Shown: positions 28,219 through 38,809 of the stretch, piece by piece
How positions within the stretch are numbered: the first letter of the stretch is position 1
Layout of the letters: every line of letters starts with the position of its first letter
From: Acetobacteraceae bacterium
Lineage (GTDB): Bacteria; Pseudomonadota; Alphaproteobacteria; Acetobacterales; Acetobacteraceae
Assembly: GCA_024280945.1 (NCBI GenBank)
Contig: JAMXLO010000141.1
Span: 124,001 to 188,000, forward strand
Length of the DNA stretch: 64,000 bases
Direction: 5' to 3'
The notes under the pieces: generated by a model
What the model was told of the DNA's origin: nothing
Databases searched by the model: none
The model's input: only the letters and a program-made list of their open reading frames with translations
Translations under genes and position numbers: made by a program

Positions 28219-29445
28219 CTACGACCTGTAAGAGCCATTGATATCGATATAGCCGTGCGTCAGGTCACAGGTCCAAATTGTGGACTTGCCGCGCCCTAGC
28301 CCGAGATCGATGGAGATCTCGACCTCCCATCCCTTCATGTGCTGCACCACCGGTCCCTCGTCGTAGCCAGGCACCACGCCGCCGTCGCGTGCCATCCAGA
28401 CGCCGCCGACCGCCACTGACAATTTGTCTCGATCGGCCGGTTCGCCGGCTTTGCCGACCGCCATGATGATTCGGCCCCAGTTGGCGTCCTCTCCGGCGAT
28501 CGCGGTCTTCACCAGCGGCGAGTTGGCCACTGCCAACCCGATGCGCTTCGCCGACCGGGCCGTCGTTGCGCCGGTCACCTCGATGCGGACCAGCTTCTGC
28601 GCCCCCTCCCCATCCCGCACCACCTGCAGCGCCAGGTCGAGCAGAACCGCGTTGAGGGCGTTGGCGAAGTCAGCCAGGACGGCGCCTCCGTCCGCAGGCA
28701 CCCTGGGGTGCTTCGCCTGACCGGTTGCGAACAGCAGCACGGTGTCCGAGGTTGACGTATCCGAATCGACCGTAGTGCAGTTGAAGCTGGCGTCGACCCC
28801 CTTCTTCAGCAGCGCCTGCATGGCTGCGGCCGGCAGCTTCGCGTCGGTGCAAATGAAACAGAGCATGGTCGCCATGTCCGGCGCGATCATGCCACTGCCT
28901 TTCGCGATACCGCTGATCCGGACATCCGTGCCACCGATCCTTGCGGTGCGCGTGGCAGCTTTGGGGAAGGTGTCCGTCGTCATGATCCCGCGTGTCGCCA
29001 TCTCCCACGCGTCCTCGCGCAGGGATGCATGGAGCGCCGGCAGCGCAGACACCAGTTTCTCGTGCGGCAGTACCTCGCCGATCACCCCGGTGGACGCAAT
29101 GAACACCTGCTTCGCCGGGCAATCCACGAGGTCAGCTGTGGCTGCCGCCGTGGCGAGGCAGGCATCGCGCCCGGCCCTGCCCGTGAAGACATTGGCATTG
29201 CCGGCGTTCACAACCAGAGCGCGCGCCTTTCCTCCACCGAGTGCGGCGCGGCACCAGTCCACCGGCGCACCGGGACACTTGCTGGACGTGAACACGCCGG
29301 CGACCGTGGTACCAACCGCAAATTCCACCAGCACGAGGTCATCGCGACCATGGTAGCGGATCTCCGCCGCGGCTGCGCCGAGGCGCACGCCCGCCAGGGG
29401 CGGCAGTTCCGGTAACCGGACGGCAAGTGGCGAGGCAGGAGGCAT
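28219..29445 (-). CDS. argJ: Bifunctional ornithine acetyltransferase / N-acetylglutamate synthase
   Basis: Transfers acetyl from N-acetylornithine to glutamate in the cyclic arginine pathway. It may also make N-acetylglutamate from acetyl-CoA. 408 residues. The self-cleavage site lies in KGSGMIAPDMATMLCF: cut between Ala and Thr, the Thr becoming the nucleophile of the beta chain. Other signatures are VVNAGNANVFTG, FNCTTVDSDTSTSD (family pattern DGDTSTND) and GEDANWGRIIMAVG. The C-terminus YIDINGSYRS is typical. The start MPPAS has GAGGAAAA upstream, and it follows the PpiC-like isomerase gene by 25 bases in one operon. Confidence 0.96.
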   Translation of the reverse strand: MPPASPLAVRLPELPPLAGVRLGAAAAEIRYHGRDDLVLVEFAVGTTVAGVFTSSKCPGAPVDWCRAALGGGKARALVVNAGNANVFTGRAGRDACLATAAATADLVDCPAKQVFIASTGVIGEVLPHEKLVSALPALHASLREDAWEMATRGIMTTDTFPKAATRTARIGGTDVRISGIAKGSGMIAPDMATMLCFICTDAKLPAAAMQALLKKGVDASFNCTTVDSDTSTSDTVLLFATGQAKHPRVPADGGAVLADFANALNAVLLDLALQVVRDGEGAQKLVRIEVTGATTARSAKRIGLAVANSPLVKTAIAGEDANWGRIIMAVGKAGEPADRDKLSVAVGGVWMARDGGVVPGYDEGPVVQHMKGWEVEISIDLGLGRGKSTIWTCDLTHGYIDINGSYRS

Positions 29446-29470
29446 CAGCGTTTTCCTCGGGTCCTGGCGG

Positions 29471-30358
29471 CTACTGTTTGGTGGGTGCAGGAGGTGGCTC
29501 GGCTGAATCCGTCGCCCGGAGCTGCGAACCGTCGAGATTGAATTTTTCCACGTTGGCCGCAGCACGCGCCTTCGCCACCGCCTGCTGCACGCCCTCCTGG
29601 ATCATTTTCTGCCGCAACTGATCTCGCGCCTGATCGTAGGTTGGGGGATCGGCCTTGCGGCGCTCGACCAGCAGGATCACGTGCCAGCCGAACTGGCTGT
29701 GCACGGGCTGTTGCGAGACCTGTCCCGGCTGCAGCGAGAACGCCGCGTCGGCGAATTCCGGCACCATTTCGCTCTTCTTGAAGAAACCGAGATCGCCGCC
29801 CTGCTGTGCACCGGCCGGATCTTTGCTGTACTGTCTGGCGAGAGCGCCAAAGTCGGCCCCTCCCTTGACTTGGCCGATGATCTTTTTCGCCTCCGCCTCG
29901 CTATCCACCAGAATGTGCTTGGCGTGCACCTCTTCCTCGCCGGGCTTTCCGGCAATCTCCTTTTCGTAGCGGGCATGCACCGCCTCGTCTGTGACCGAGG
30001 GCCCGACCTTCTTGCTCAGGACAGCGGTCTGGAGGGCGCGATCTTCGGCAGCGACTACCTGGCGCTGCACGCTGGGGTCCTTGTCCAGGCCGGTCTTGCG
30101 AGCCTCGTTGACCAAAGCCCGGCCGTCGATCAATTGATCGAGCAACATGGGGTAAAGCGTCTGCGGCGGCATGTCGCGCATGGTCTCGGGCAGGCCCTGG
30201 GCGGCGTCCTTCAGATCGCTGAGATGGATCGCCTGTCCGTCGACCTTGGCGACGACGGGATCGCTTGGGGGTGGCACCGTCCCTTGCGCCCAGCCGGAGA
30301 ACGGCAAGAACAGCATTGCGGCGACAAAGAGCGGACCAGCCGTGGCAGGGCGAAACAT
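29471..30358 (-). CDS. Periplasmic peptidylprolyl isomerase (parvulin, PpiC/SurA-like)
   Basis: 295 residues. The signal peptide (residues 1 to about 26, ending SGWAQG) precedes an N-terminal helical chaperone domain. One parvulin domain follows (about 142-238: VHAKHILVDSEAEAKKII, DFGALARQYSKDPAG, GGDLGFFKKSEMVPEF, FGWHVILL). It ends with a proline-rich tail. It probably helps fold exported proteins as they leave the Sec channel. It diverges from secA and is followed by argJ. The ATG is preceded by GGAG; a TTG one codon earlier is possible. Confidence 0.9.
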   Translation of the reverse strand: MFRPATAGPLFVAAMLFLPFSGWAQGTVPPPSDPVVAKVDGQAIHLSDLKDAAQGLPETMRDMPPQTLYPMLLDQLIDGRALVNEARKTGLDKDPSVQRQVVAAEDRALQTAVLSKKVGPSVTDEAVHARYEKEIAGKPGEEEVHAKHILVDSEAEAKKIIGQVKGGADFGALARQYSKDPAGAQQGGDLGFFKKSEMVPEFADAAFSLQPGQVSQQPVHSQFGWHVILLVERRKADPPTYDQARDQLRQKMIQEGVQQAVAKARAAANVEKFNLDGSQLRATDSAEPPPAPTKQ

Positions 30359-30493
30359 CAAGACTCCAGTTCGGGAAGGCGCCGATCATGGCGGATCGCC
30401 TGTCGTGCCACAAGCACGGGTCCCCCTGCCAATCGCCAACCTGCCCCATTGCGATGTCGGAGCAAGGGGCGCCCTGTGGGGCGTGCGTTGTCG

Positions 30494-30522
30494 TTGACCG
30501 AAGCCGGGGCGGGTCCTATCTC
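30494..30522 (+). promoter_or_regulatory. Candidate sigma-70 promoter of secA
   Basis: TTGACC (30494-30499) and TATCTC (30517-30522) are separated by exactly 17 bases, in the short divergent region about 67 bases before the secA start. Confidence 0.6.
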
Positions 30523-30588
30523 AGCCTACACCGGAATTGACCCGGACTCCGCCTGTCCGCACTCCGGACAGAACTCCGAGAAGGTCTG

Positions 30589-33318
30589 ATGTTCGCTGCC
30601 ATCGCCCGCGCCGTGTTCGGCACTGCCAATGATCGATCGCTCAAGGGTTATCAGCGGCGGGTGCCGCAGATCAACGCGCTCGAGCCGGCCATGGAGGCAC
30701 TGTCAGACGAAGCCCTGAAAGAGAAGACCGCCGATTTCCGTGAGCGCCTCGCCGGCGGCGCGACACTGGACGATTTGCTGCCCGAGGCCTTCGCCGTGGT
30801 GCGCGAGGCCGCCAAGCGGACGCTGGGTCAGCGCCATTTCGATGTGCAACTGGTCGGTGGCATGGTGCTGCACGACGGCAAGATCGCCGAGATGAAGACC
30901 GGCGAGGGCAAGACGCTGGTCGCGACTCTGCCGGTATACCTCAACGCGCTCGCCGGGAAGGGCGTGCATATTGTCACCGTCAACGATTACCTCGCCCGTC
31001 GCGACGCGGAATGGATGGGTCAGATCTACCAGTTCCTGGGTATGACCGTCGGTGTCATCGTGCACGGCCTGGACGATGACATGCGGCGGCAGCAGTACGC
31101 CGCCGACATCACTTACGGCACAAATAACGAGTTTGGCTTCGACTATCTGCGCGACAATATGAAGTATCGACTGGAGGACATGGTCCAGCGGGACTTCTAT
31201 TATGGGATCGTCGACGAGGTCGACAGTATCCTGATCGACGAGGCGCGCACGCCGCTGATCATCTCGGGTCCGGCGGAGGACAGCTCTGACTTGTATCGTC
31301 GCGTGGACGAGGTGGTGAAGGAGCTGGTGAAGGACCCGGATACGTACGAGAAGGACGAGAAATTCCGTACTGTCGCACTCACCGAACCCGGGTCCGAGCG
31401 CGTCGAAGACATGCTGCGCGAAGTCGGCGTGCTGACCGAGGGCAATCTCTACGACATTTTCAACGTCTCGGTGGTGCACCACGTGCAGCAGTCACTGCGC
31501 GCGCATACGCTGTTCACCCGCGACGTCGACTACATCGTGCGCCAGGACAAGGTGGTGATCATCGATGAGTTCACCGGCCGCATGATGGAAGGTCGGCGCT
31601 ATTCGGACGGCCTACATCAGGCACTCGAAGCCAAGGAACACGTCGAGGTGCAGGCGGAGAACCAGACGCTCGCCTCGATCACCTTCCAGAACTATTTCCG
31701 CCTTTACCCAAAGCTTGGCGGCATGACCGGCACGGCGATGACCGAGGCCGACGAATTCGCCGAAATCTACAAGCTGGACGTGGTGGAGATACCCACCAAC
31801 GTGCCGTGCGTGCGCAAGGACGAGGACGACGAGGTCTATCGGACGGCGGCGGAAAAGTATGAGGCTGTGGCAGCTCTGATCGAAGAAAGCCGCAAGGCAG
31901 GCCAGCCGGTGCTGGTCGGCACCACGTCGATCGAGAAGAGCGAGACGATCAGCAACATTCTGAAGAAGAAGCGCATTCCACATGCGGTGCTGAATGCGCG
32001 CTTCCACGAGCAGGAAGCGGATATCGTTGCACAGGCCGGCGCTCCTGGTGCAGTCACCATCGCCACCAACATGGCCGGCCGTGGCACCGACATCAAACTC
32101 GGCGGCAACCTGGAGATGCTGCTGAAGAAGGAACTGGCCGGCATCGAGGATCCTTCGCTGCAGGCCACACGCACGGCGGAAATGAATGACAGGATCGCTG
32201 CGGCGCATGAGCAGGTGAAGGCAGCGGGCGGGCTGTTCGTGATCGGTACCGAACGCCATGAGAGCCGGCGCATCGACAACCAGTTGCGCGGCCGATCCGG
32301 ACGGCAAGGCGATCCCGGCCGCTCACGCTTCTTCCTGTCGCTGGAAGACGACCTCATGCGCATCTTCGGCTCCGATAGAATGGGAGGGATGCTGCAGCGG
32401 CTCGGGTTGAAGGACGGCGAGGCGATCGTTCATCCCTGGATCAACAAGGCACTGGAAAAGGCGCAGAAGAAAGTCGAGGCGCGCAACTTCGATACGCGCA
32501 AGAACGTGCTGAAATACGACGATGTGATGAACGCGCAGCGCAAGGAGGTCTACGCGCAGCGCAAGGAGTTCATGAAGGTATCGGACGTCTCGGAAACCGT
32601 CGCCGATATGCGCGCCGAGGTAATCGAATCGCTGGTCATGCGGCGCGTGCCGGAGAAGGCATTCTCGGAGCAGTGGGAGCTGAAGGAACTCGCCGAGGAC
32701 CTGCGGCGCGCGTTGAATCTTGACCTGCCGGTCGAGGAATGGGGACGCGAGGAAGGGATCGACGAGAGCCACTTGCGCGAGCGGGTGGAGCAGGCGGCAG
32801 ATGCCATGATGGCGGCCAAGGCGGCCAACATGGGCACCGAGCTGATGCGCTTCATCGAGAAGTCGCTGCTGATCCAAACACTGGACGCGGTGTGGAAAGA
32901 ACACCTGTATGCGCTGGATCACCTGCGCCAGGGCATCGGACTACGCGCCTATGGGCAGCGCGACCCGCTGAATGAGTATAAGAGCGAGGCATTCGCGTTG
33001 TTCAACGCGATGCTGGATGAGCTGAAAGAACGAGTGACGGCGATGCTGGCGCGAGTGGAGATCGCGCCGGAGCCAGTCCGTCCGCCGCCACCCATACAGA
33101 CGGTGGAGCTGCACCCGCAGGCCGCACCCGCCTTCGCCCCCGAGCCGGAGATGGCCCTAGAGGGCGCGGCTGCGCCGATGGCAATTGGGACATCCCCGAT
33201 GCGCTCGGATGCAGTGGATCCAAACGATCCGGCCACGTGGCGTCACACGTCACGCAATGCGCCATGTCCGTGCGGTTCAGGCAAGAAATACAAGCACTGC
33301 CACGGCCGGCTCATTTAA
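30589..33318 (+). CDS. secA: Preprotein translocase ATPase SecA
   Basis: Motor of the Sec export channel. 909 residues, full length. Walker A is [12 protein letters not shown] (about residues 101-112) and the DEAD-box-like motif is [14 protein letters not shown] (about 206-219). The preprotein cross-linking region and [16 protein letters not shown] of NBD2 follow. The helical scaffold leads to a C-terminal SEC-C zinc motif [14 protein letters not shown] (about 893-906) that binds SecB or ribosomes. GAGAAGG precedes the start. It diverges from the exported isomerase gene, a functional pairing conserved in related bacteria. Confidence 0.98.
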   Translation: MFAAIARAVFGTANDRSLKGYQRRVPQINALEPAMEALSDEALKEKTADFRERLAGGATLDDLLPEAFAVVREAAKRTLGQRHFDVQLVGGMVLHDGKIAEMKTGEGKTLVATLPVYLNALAGKGVHIVTVNDYLARRDAEWMGQIYQFLGMTVGVIVHGLDDDMRRQQYAADITYGTNNEFGFDYLRDNMKYRLEDMVQRDFYYGIVDEVDSILIDEARTPLIISGPAEDSSDLYRRVDEVVKELVKDPDTYEKDEKFRTVALTEPGSERVEDMLREVGVLTEGNLYDIFNVSVVHHVQQSLRAHTLFTRDVDYIVRQDKVVIIDEFTGRMMEGRRYSDGLHQALEAKEHVEVQAENQTLASITFQNYFRLYPKLGGMTGTAMTEADEFAEIYKLDVVEIPTNVPCVRKDEDDEVYRTAAEKYEAVAALIEESRKAGQPVLVGTTSIEKSETISNILKKKRIPHAVLNARFHEQEADIVAQAGAPGAVTIATNMAGRGTDIKLGGNLEMLLKKELAGIEDPSLQATRTAEMNDRIAAAHEQVKAAGGLFVIGTERHESRRIDNQLRGRSGRQGDPGRSRFFLSLEDDLMRIFGSDRMGGMLQRLGLKDGEAIVHPWINKALEKAQKKVEARNFDTRKNVLKYDDVMNAQRKEVYAQRKEFMKVSDVSETVADMRAEVIESLVMRRVPEKAFSEQWELKELAEDLRRALNLDLPVEEWGREEGIDESHLRERVEQAADAMMAAKAANMGTELMRFIEKSLLIQTLDAVWKEHLYALDHLRQGIGLRAYGQRDPLNEYKSEAFALFNAMLDELKERVTAMLARVEIAPEPVRPPPPIQTVELHPQAAPAFAPEPEMALEGAAAPMAIGTSPMRSDAVDPNDPATWRHTSRNAPCPCGSGKKYKHCHGRLI

Positions 33319-33329
33319 TCGCGCATCCC

Positions 33330-34520
33330 TCAGACGGGCACACTCAACGCGTCGTACTCGTATAGCCAGTCGTAACGGGCGCCCATGGCGCGCGGGGCAA
33401 ACTCGCGCGCCATGAAGGCCTGCGCGGTGGCAGGGTCGGCAAGCTGCGGATTATGGTAGCGCGAAACATTCTCCAGCGAACCGCGCACGATGCGCGACGT
33501 GCGGTCGAGTCGCGCCGCCTCATACCGGACTAGTGCCTCAGAGCCGTCGAAGGCATCGAGGCAGCGCGCCAGCACCATTCCGTCCTCGATCGCCATGTTG
33601 GCACCTTGCGCGAGGAAGGGCAGCGTTGGATGGCAGGCGTCGCCCAGCAGGGTGACACAGCCGACCGACCAGCGCTCGAGCGGCTCGCGGCCGAGCATCG
33701 CCCATTTGTACGGAACGTCGATTGCATCGATGATCGTCAGCACGTCTTCATGCCATGGCGCGAAGTCGCGGCGACATTCTTCGACCGTGCCGGCTTCCGA
33801 CCAGCTCTCGATGAGCCAATCATCGCGTTCGATCGCGGTGACGAAGTTCAGCAGTTCGCCACGGCGTAGTGGATAGGTCACGACGTGGCCGTGCGGGCCG
33901 ATCCACGTGTTACCGTACTGCTGACGAAGCCTCGAAGGGAGGCGTTCCATCGGCACCACGCCGCGCCAGGCAATGAATCCGGTAAAGGTGGCGCGACCGG
34001 GACCGAACAGTGCCTGGCGGACCCGCGAGTGCACACCATCGGCACCGATCAGCACGTCGCCGTGCGATTGCTGGCCGCCTTCCAGCAGCAAGGTCACGCC
34101 ATCGGCGCCCTGCTGGAAGTCGGTAACCCGAGCGCCGACATGCACTGCGTCCGGTGCGCGCTCGATCAGCGCCTGGACCAAGACCTGATGGAAATCGCCA
34201 CGGTGCACCAGCCAGTAAGGCGAGCCGAACCGCTGTTCCGCCGTAGCGCCAAGATCTTGCACCCGCCAAGCCTGGCCGGTGTTGAACAGCCGCATGTCCT
34301 TGGCCTTTGGCACCGAGGCAATTGCCTCCATCGCCGATCTCAGGCCCAGAGCGCCTAGGACACGCGAACCATTGGGTGAAATCTGCACACCGGCACCAAT
34401 TTCGCGCAGATCCGCGGCCTGTTCATAGAGTTCAACGGCAAAGCCGCGCTGGAGCAAGGCCAGCGCTGCGACGATGCCGCCAATGCCGGCGCCGGCGACC
34501 AGGATGCGCCGCTTGCCCAC
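33330..34520 (-). CDS. FAD-dependent aromatic monooxygenase (class A, salicylate hydroxylase-like)
   Basis: 396 residues from a GTG start chosen because GGGGAGG lies seven bases upstream; an ATG ten codons earlier has no such site. ILVAGAGIGGIVAALALLQRG is the N-terminal FAD dinucleotide loop. GADGVHSRVR is the DG motif, and GDACHPTLPFLAQGANMAIED is the GD motif contacting FAD ribityl and NAD(P)H. The pattern matches 3-hydroxybenzoate/salicylate/6-hydroxynicotinate type hydroxylases. It diverges from a VOC protein and sits near an HpaB-type hydroxylase, so it probably belongs to an aromatic or heteroaromatic pathway. Confidence 0.88.
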   Translation of the reverse strand: MGKRRILVAGAGIGGIVAALALLQRGFAVELYEQAADLREIGAGVQISPNGSRVLGALGLRSAMEAIASVPKAKDMRLFNTGQAWRVQDLGATAEQRFGSPYWLVHRGDFHQVLVQALIERAPDAVHVGARVTDFQQGADGVTLLLEGGQQSHGDVLIGADGVHSRVRQALFGPGRATFTGFIAWRGVVPMERLPSRLRQQYGNTWIGPHGHVVTYPLRRGELLNFVTAIERDDWLIESWSEAGTVEECRRDFAPWHEDVLTIIDAIDVPYKWAMLGREPLERWSVGCVTLLGDACHPTLPFLAQGANMAIEDGMVLARCLDAFDGSEALVRYEAARLDRTSRIVRGSLENVSRYHNPQLADPATAQAFMAREFAPRAMGARYDWLYEYDALSVPV

Positions 34521-34585
34521 GCGACCTCCCCTGTGCGATGCCAGCATGAGTGCCGGGAAGCTCGGCTGGATGCAAGCGGGAGGAT

Positions 34586-35161
34586 ATGATGCTCGAAAAA
34601 GCGGAGACGCACGGCCAGACGAAACTGTTGGCCGAACCGCCGCTGCGGCTGCACCATCATGCCTATGCGGTGAAAGATCAGGAAGTAAATCGGCACTTTA
34701 TTGAAGACATCTTGGGTATTCCGTTGGTCGCCACCTGGTGCGAGCGGACGTTTCGCCCGGAAGTCGGGCGCGAAGTCGACTATTGCCACACGTTCTTCGA
34801 GATGGGTGACGGCGGGGCACTCGCATTCTTTCAGTTCGCGGACGACGAGGCATGGGAAAAGAATCGTGCAATGCTACAGGAGGTGGGTGGATCGTGGCAT
34901 GTGGCCTTCAAGGTCACGCAGACCACGTTTGATGAGCTGATGCAGCGGGTGACCAAGGCAGACGTGCCGGTGCGCAAGATCGATCACGGATACTGTGTGT
35001 CAATGTACTTAAAGACCCCGGATGGGCTGCGACTGGAGTTCACGGTCGACGCGCCAGATGCAGAAAAGATCGCAGCGATGCGCCGCAAGGACGCGCATGG
35101 GGAACTTGCGCGTTGGCTGGCGGGTGATCGGCGCGTCAACAACGATGACCGGCCGCACTGA
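34586..35161 (+). CDS. VOC family protein (glyoxalase / dioxygenase fold)
   Basis: 191 residues. LRLHHHAYAVKDQEVNRHFI begins the first beta-alpha-beta unit, WHVAFKVTQTTFDEL the second, and PDGLRLEFTVDAP carries the C-terminal ligand Glu. GGGAGG precedes ATG-ATG. Between two aromatic hydroxylase genes, it is a candidate ring-cleavage or isomerising enzyme, although extradiol dioxygenases are usually longer. Diverges from the FAD monooxygenase. Confidence 0.82.
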   Translation: MMLEKAETHGQTKLLAEPPLRLHHHAYAVKDQEVNRHFIEDILGIPLVATWCERTFRPEVGREVDYCHTFFEMGDGGALAFFQFADDEAWEKNRAMLQEVGGSWHVAFKVTQTTFDELMQRVTKADVPVRKIDHGYCVSMYLKTPDGLRLEFTVDAPDAEKIAAMRRKDAHGELARWLAGDRRVNNDDRPH

Positions 35162-35167
35162 GCAGCA

Positions 35168-36616
35168 TCACATCACACGGTCGCTCAATCCGGCTGCGTG
35201 CTTCACGAACCGCAGCGGCGTGCTGAAGTCGAAGTTCATGTAGACCGCATTGAGATGCGCGTACGGCGGTGACTGCGCGAACAGCTCAAATGTCAGGCGG
35301 TGACCGGCATAATCGGAGTTCAGCAGGTCACGGGCGAATGCCAGCAATCGGCGCCGGTCGTCCGCGCTCCAAGCCTCGTTGACGGTGTAGAACTTCTCGA
35401 GCCAGGGTCTGGTCTCCGGATCGACGAACGCAGCAAAATCGGGCGTAACGCAGATCTGCCCCCCGCACAATTCACGCGCCAGATGCATCATCGCCGGCAG
35501 CTTCGTGCAGGCGTGCACGCGACCAGTGAACAGCAGTGACTGGTTCGGCATCAGCAGCCCAGCTGGGCTGGGCTGGGCGGCAGCAATCGCCGCGGTCAGG
35601 TGCGCGTTGATGCCCTCGCGGTAACAGGCAAGCTCAGCGAGCTTTTCGCGCACGGCCTGCTGCTTGTCCAAACCTGTCTGTCGCGCATTGAACAGTGCGG
35701 CGCCGATCAGCATGTCGGCCAGGTAGAGAATACGCTGCGTGTAGGGAAATGCCGAGTAGCGATGCAGTGTCGCGCGAATGAATGTCGCGGCGCGTGTGTG
35801 GCGGTAGAACAGCACATTTTCCCACGGCACCAGCACGTCATCGAACACAATCAGCGTGTCCACCTCGTCGAAGCGATTCGACAGCGGGTAGTCATCCGCT
35901 GGTGTGCGACCGGCAAAGCCGGTGCGGCAGATATGCTTTATGCCAGACCAGCCCATATCTGCGATGAATCCAACGGCATAATCGGACAGCTTGTCGTCGC
36001 CCCAGTTGGCGATGGTCGGCTTGACGAATGCCTGATTGGCGTACGCAGCGGCGGTTTCATACTTGGCGCCTCGCACCACGATGCCGGCATCGGTCTCCTT
36101 CACCACGTGGAGCAGCATGTCCGGGTCCTGGTCCTGTGGCCGCTTAGAGCGATCGCCCTTGGGATCGGTGTTCGCTGATACGTGGAATGGATCAGCAATG
36201 AGCGCGCGCATAATGTGGTGCTCGACGTTCTGGCTGAACTGTGGATCGATCTCGTCCAACACCGCCTTGCCGTCCCACAGCGACCACAATTCGCCGATCG
36301 TCTCGTCGCCCACCCGGACCACCACGCCGCCAATTTCGTTGAGCTGAGCGTCGACATAGGCACGCTTGTCGTGCCAGTCCTGCTGGATCTTCGGCAGCCT
36401 TAACGCGAGGTTGCAGGGTTCGCGGCTCGCCTCCTCGGTGTACGACATGGTCGCGCTGTGGCGCGGCTCGTGCGCCATGTCGTACAGCCGTGCGCGCAGC
36501 GACACAATCGGCCGGAATGCCCGATGTTTCGTGACATCGGTGACACGCTCGCCATTGATCCAGACCTGCCGCCCATCGCGCAGGGAATCGAGGTATTGTT
36601 TACCAGTTCTGAGCAT
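35168..36616 (-). CDS. 4-hydroxyphenylacetate 3-hydroxylase (HpaB) family flavin monooxygenase
   Basis: 482 residues. MLRTGKQYLDSLRDGRQVWI is the family N-terminus. VVKETDAGIVVRGAKYETAA, RFDEVDTLIVFDDVLVPWEN and the four-helix C-terminal domain with LARELCGGQICVTPD follow. These enzymes use FADH2 from a partner reductase (HpaC) to ortho-hydroxylate phenols; some members instead dehydrate 4-hydroxybutyryl-CoA, but the Fe-S cysteines of that branch are not seen. No reductase gene is adjacent. Convergent with the VOC gene by six bases. Confidence 0.9.
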   Translation of the reverse strand: MLRTGKQYLDSLRDGRQVWINGERVTDVTKHRAFRPIVSLRARLYDMAHEPRHSATMSYTEEASREPCNLALRLPKIQQDWHDKRAYVDAQLNEIGGVVVRVGDETIGELWSLWDGKAVLDEIDPQFSQNVEHHIMRALIADPFHVSANTDPKGDRSKRPQDQDPDMLLHVVKETDAGIVVRGAKYETAAAYANQAFVKPTIANWGDDKLSDYAVGFIADMGWSGIKHICRTGFAGRTPADDYPLSNRFDEVDTLIVFDDVLVPWENVLFYRHTRAATFIRATLHRYSAFPYTQRILYLADMLIGAALFNARQTGLDKQQAVREKLAELACYREGINAHLTAAIAAAQPSPAGLLMPNQSLLFTGRVHACTKLPAMMHLARELCGGQICVTPDFAAFVDPETRPWLEKFYTVNEAWSADDRRRLLAFARDLLNSDYAGHRLTFELFAQSPPYAHLNAVYMNFDFSTPLRFVKHAAGLSDRVM

Positions 36617-36678
36617 GACGTATCCTCACCGACCCGCAGGCAGTTTGCCCGGCAGAACGTGACCTTGCTAGGCTTAGG

Positions 36679-38805
36679 GTGGAATTGTCGCGCGGAGTGA
36701 TCGGTTTGGCCGGCGGTGACCTGGAAATCCCCACCGTAGCCATTGTAGACGACAGGTCTCTGTCAGCCGCCGAGAAATTGGCGAGGGCGCTTGATGGCGC
36801 CGGGTTATGGAGCTTGCTGCGCCGCGTACGGAGGGATCGCAAACCGGCTGACCTGCGCATCGTCATCAAGCCCGAATTGGGAGGCTTTGCCATCGGCTCG
36901 CCAACGGCGACCGATCCGCGCCTGGTCGAAGATCTTCTGGACCTGCTTCACGATCAAGGCTTCTCCGACGCCGCAGTCGTCGGAACCTGCGACAGCAGTG
37001 CCGCCTGGGCGGAAAATCGTGACCTGCATGCTTTGGCCGAACTGCTGGGCTATCGCTATGAGACCGGGAAGGGGCGTGCCTACGACATTCTCGACCTTGC
37101 TGACGATCTGGCATTCGACGCCTTTCCAAGCGGCTGCGTTCTGCATGGTTGCGCCATCTCCAGGCTTTGGTTGAATGCAGATTGCCGCATTGTGTTCAGC
37201 AAGTCCCGAAGCGACGAAGCTGCGGGATACGCTTTGTGCCTCGATACGCTGATCGACGTCCTGCCGCTGACTGACAAGGATTCCCACTACCGCAGGCGCA
37301 GGGATCCGGGAGATGTGGCACTTGCGCTACACGACGTGACGCCAGCGCAGTTTTGCCTGATTGACGGCATCGTCGCGGCACACGGAGCGGGAGGAAGGCG
37401 TGCACCAGCTGCGATCGACACCGGCACGCTGATTGCCACCTCTGACATTATACTTGCCGATTATGTTGGCGCGTTGAAGATGGGCCTCGATCCGACGGTG
37501 TCACCGACATTCGCCCGGGTCACCCGTTATTATCCGGTAGCACAACGTTATATCATCAAAGGATCACTTGCACCGTGGCCGAAGTGGCAGAACGTGGCAC
37601 CAACCGCGCTGGAAGCCACGAAGCTGCGGCAGCGTGCCGAATGGCTTGACCAACTCGTGGAACCCTGGCTGCAGTGCCTGGATCCGGAGCTATTTCCACT
37701 GAGACATCCGTTGAATGCGCGCCTGAACTCGGCGCTTGCACCGTTCTTTGCCGATACCAGCAATGCATGGCTGCTGGACATCCTCAACGGACTTCTGGGA
37801 TCGATCGGTCAGGCCATTGAAGTGTATCGCACGATATTGGACAAAGATGCGCTGCGCCAAAGTGTCATGCCCCTGGGACTTGATCCCGCTACGTTGCCAC
37901 ACAGTGCACCCGCCACGCTGGTAGAAGGACTGCTGCAACTGGAGCCTGCTGCCGCTGCCGCGCCTCGAGTGTCGCCTGAGCTCTGTTGGCGAAACATTGG
38001 CGAATCTGTCGTGTTCCGCTACGTGCGAAGTCTGCCGATTGACTTTGACCTGTTCACCCGGCGTGTCGACATTGCACGGACCATTCAGTTCATGAATGAC
38101 TACCTGGGCGGCGTCCTCGTGGTGCTTGCGCACGACGGCGCTGGACGCCCCGTGTACCAGGCGGAGCGCAACGTCTACCTGCCGCAACCGAATTACCTGG
38201 TGCTCTACCAAGGCAAGCCTATCGATGTCAGCAAGCTCGAGGTAGTGCAGTACGAAGTCGACCGCCATCGGCTGTTCTGGAAAACCATCAAGAGCGAAAA
38301 CTGCTCGGCAACCTATGATGATGGCATCGCGACATTTGAACGGACGCCAGACGGGACCCGTATCGTCTTCACCGGCCAGCAGCAATTCACACTGCCACCC
38401 TTCTGGCAGGTGTTCGACCCTAAGTTCATACCTGGTCTGAAACCGAAATTGGTGACGCACGCGTATCAGACGTTCTTCGATCGAACGATCGCGAATCTGG
38501 AGGCCCTGGTGGAGGGGCGCGAGATTCGCATAGGCAAGCCGGTTGATGAGCCATCGACGCCGCCCATCGAGCTGCTGATGCCCTGGATACAACGGCTATT
38601 GGAGATGGGAGCGCCCGTACTGACACAGCTTGCCGGGCAGCAGCGGACAGGAGGACCCTCAGGCGAAACCGACACGGATGGATTTACACATATTGGGCCG
38701 ACGAAGAACTCATCGACCGACGCGGAGCTCTGGGGCGCGGAGTTGTCTCGGTTCGTCGAAGGGTTGAACCAGGCAATTACCCGCGATCTGATGCGTCAGC
38801 AGTGA
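36679..38805 (+). CDS. DUF362 domain protein with long C-terminal extension
   Basis: About 708 residues from GTG; another GTG six codons on is possible. Residues about 55-285 match DUF362: VIKPELGGF, the region around LWLNADCRIVFSKSRSDEA, and FCLIDGIVAAHGAGGR leading to DYVGALKMGLDPTVSPTF. The cysteine cluster of ferredoxin-fused DUF362 proteins is missing. Residues about 450-640 look like an SRPBCC or lipid-binding fold (YDDGIATFERTPDGTRIVFT, FTLPPFWQVFDPKF). The C-terminus is polar and low in structure. It is followed four bases later by a reductase gene. This architecture was not recognised; the function is unknown. Confidence 0.78.
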   Translation: MELSRGVIGLAGGDLEIPTVAIVDDRSLSAAEKLARALDGAGLWSLLRRVRRDRKPADLRIVIKPELGGFAIGSPTATDPRLVEDLLDLLHDQGFSDAAVVGTCDSSAAWAENRDLHALAELLGYRYETGKGRAYDILDLADDLAFDAFPSGCVLHGCAISRLWLNADCRIVFSKSRSDEAAGYALCLDTLIDVLPLTDKDSHYRRRRDPGDVALALHDVTPAQFCLIDGIVAAHGAGGRRAPAAIDTGTLIATSDIILADYVGALKMGLDPTVSPTFARVTRYYPVAQRYIIKGSLAPWPKWQNVAPTALEATKLRQRAEWLDQLVEPWLQCLDPELFPLRHPLNARLNSALAPFFADTSNAWLLDILNGLLGSIGQAIEVYRTILDKDALRQSVMPLGLDPATLPHSAPATLVEGLLQLEPAAAAAPRVSPELCWRNIGESVVFRYVRSLPIDFDLFTRRVDIARTIQFMNDYLGGVLVVLAHDGAGRPVYQAERNVYLPQPNYLVLYQGKPIDVSKLEVVQYEVDRHRLFWKTIKSENCSATYDDGIATFERTPDGTRIVFTGQQQFTLPPFWQVFDPKFIPGLKPKLVTHAYQTFFDRTIANLEALVEGREIRIGKPVDEPSTPPIELLMPWIQRLLEMGAPVLTQLAGQQRTGGPSGETDTDGFTHIGPTKNSSTDAELWGAELSRFVEGLNQAITRDLMRQQ

Positions 38806-38809
38806 TGCC

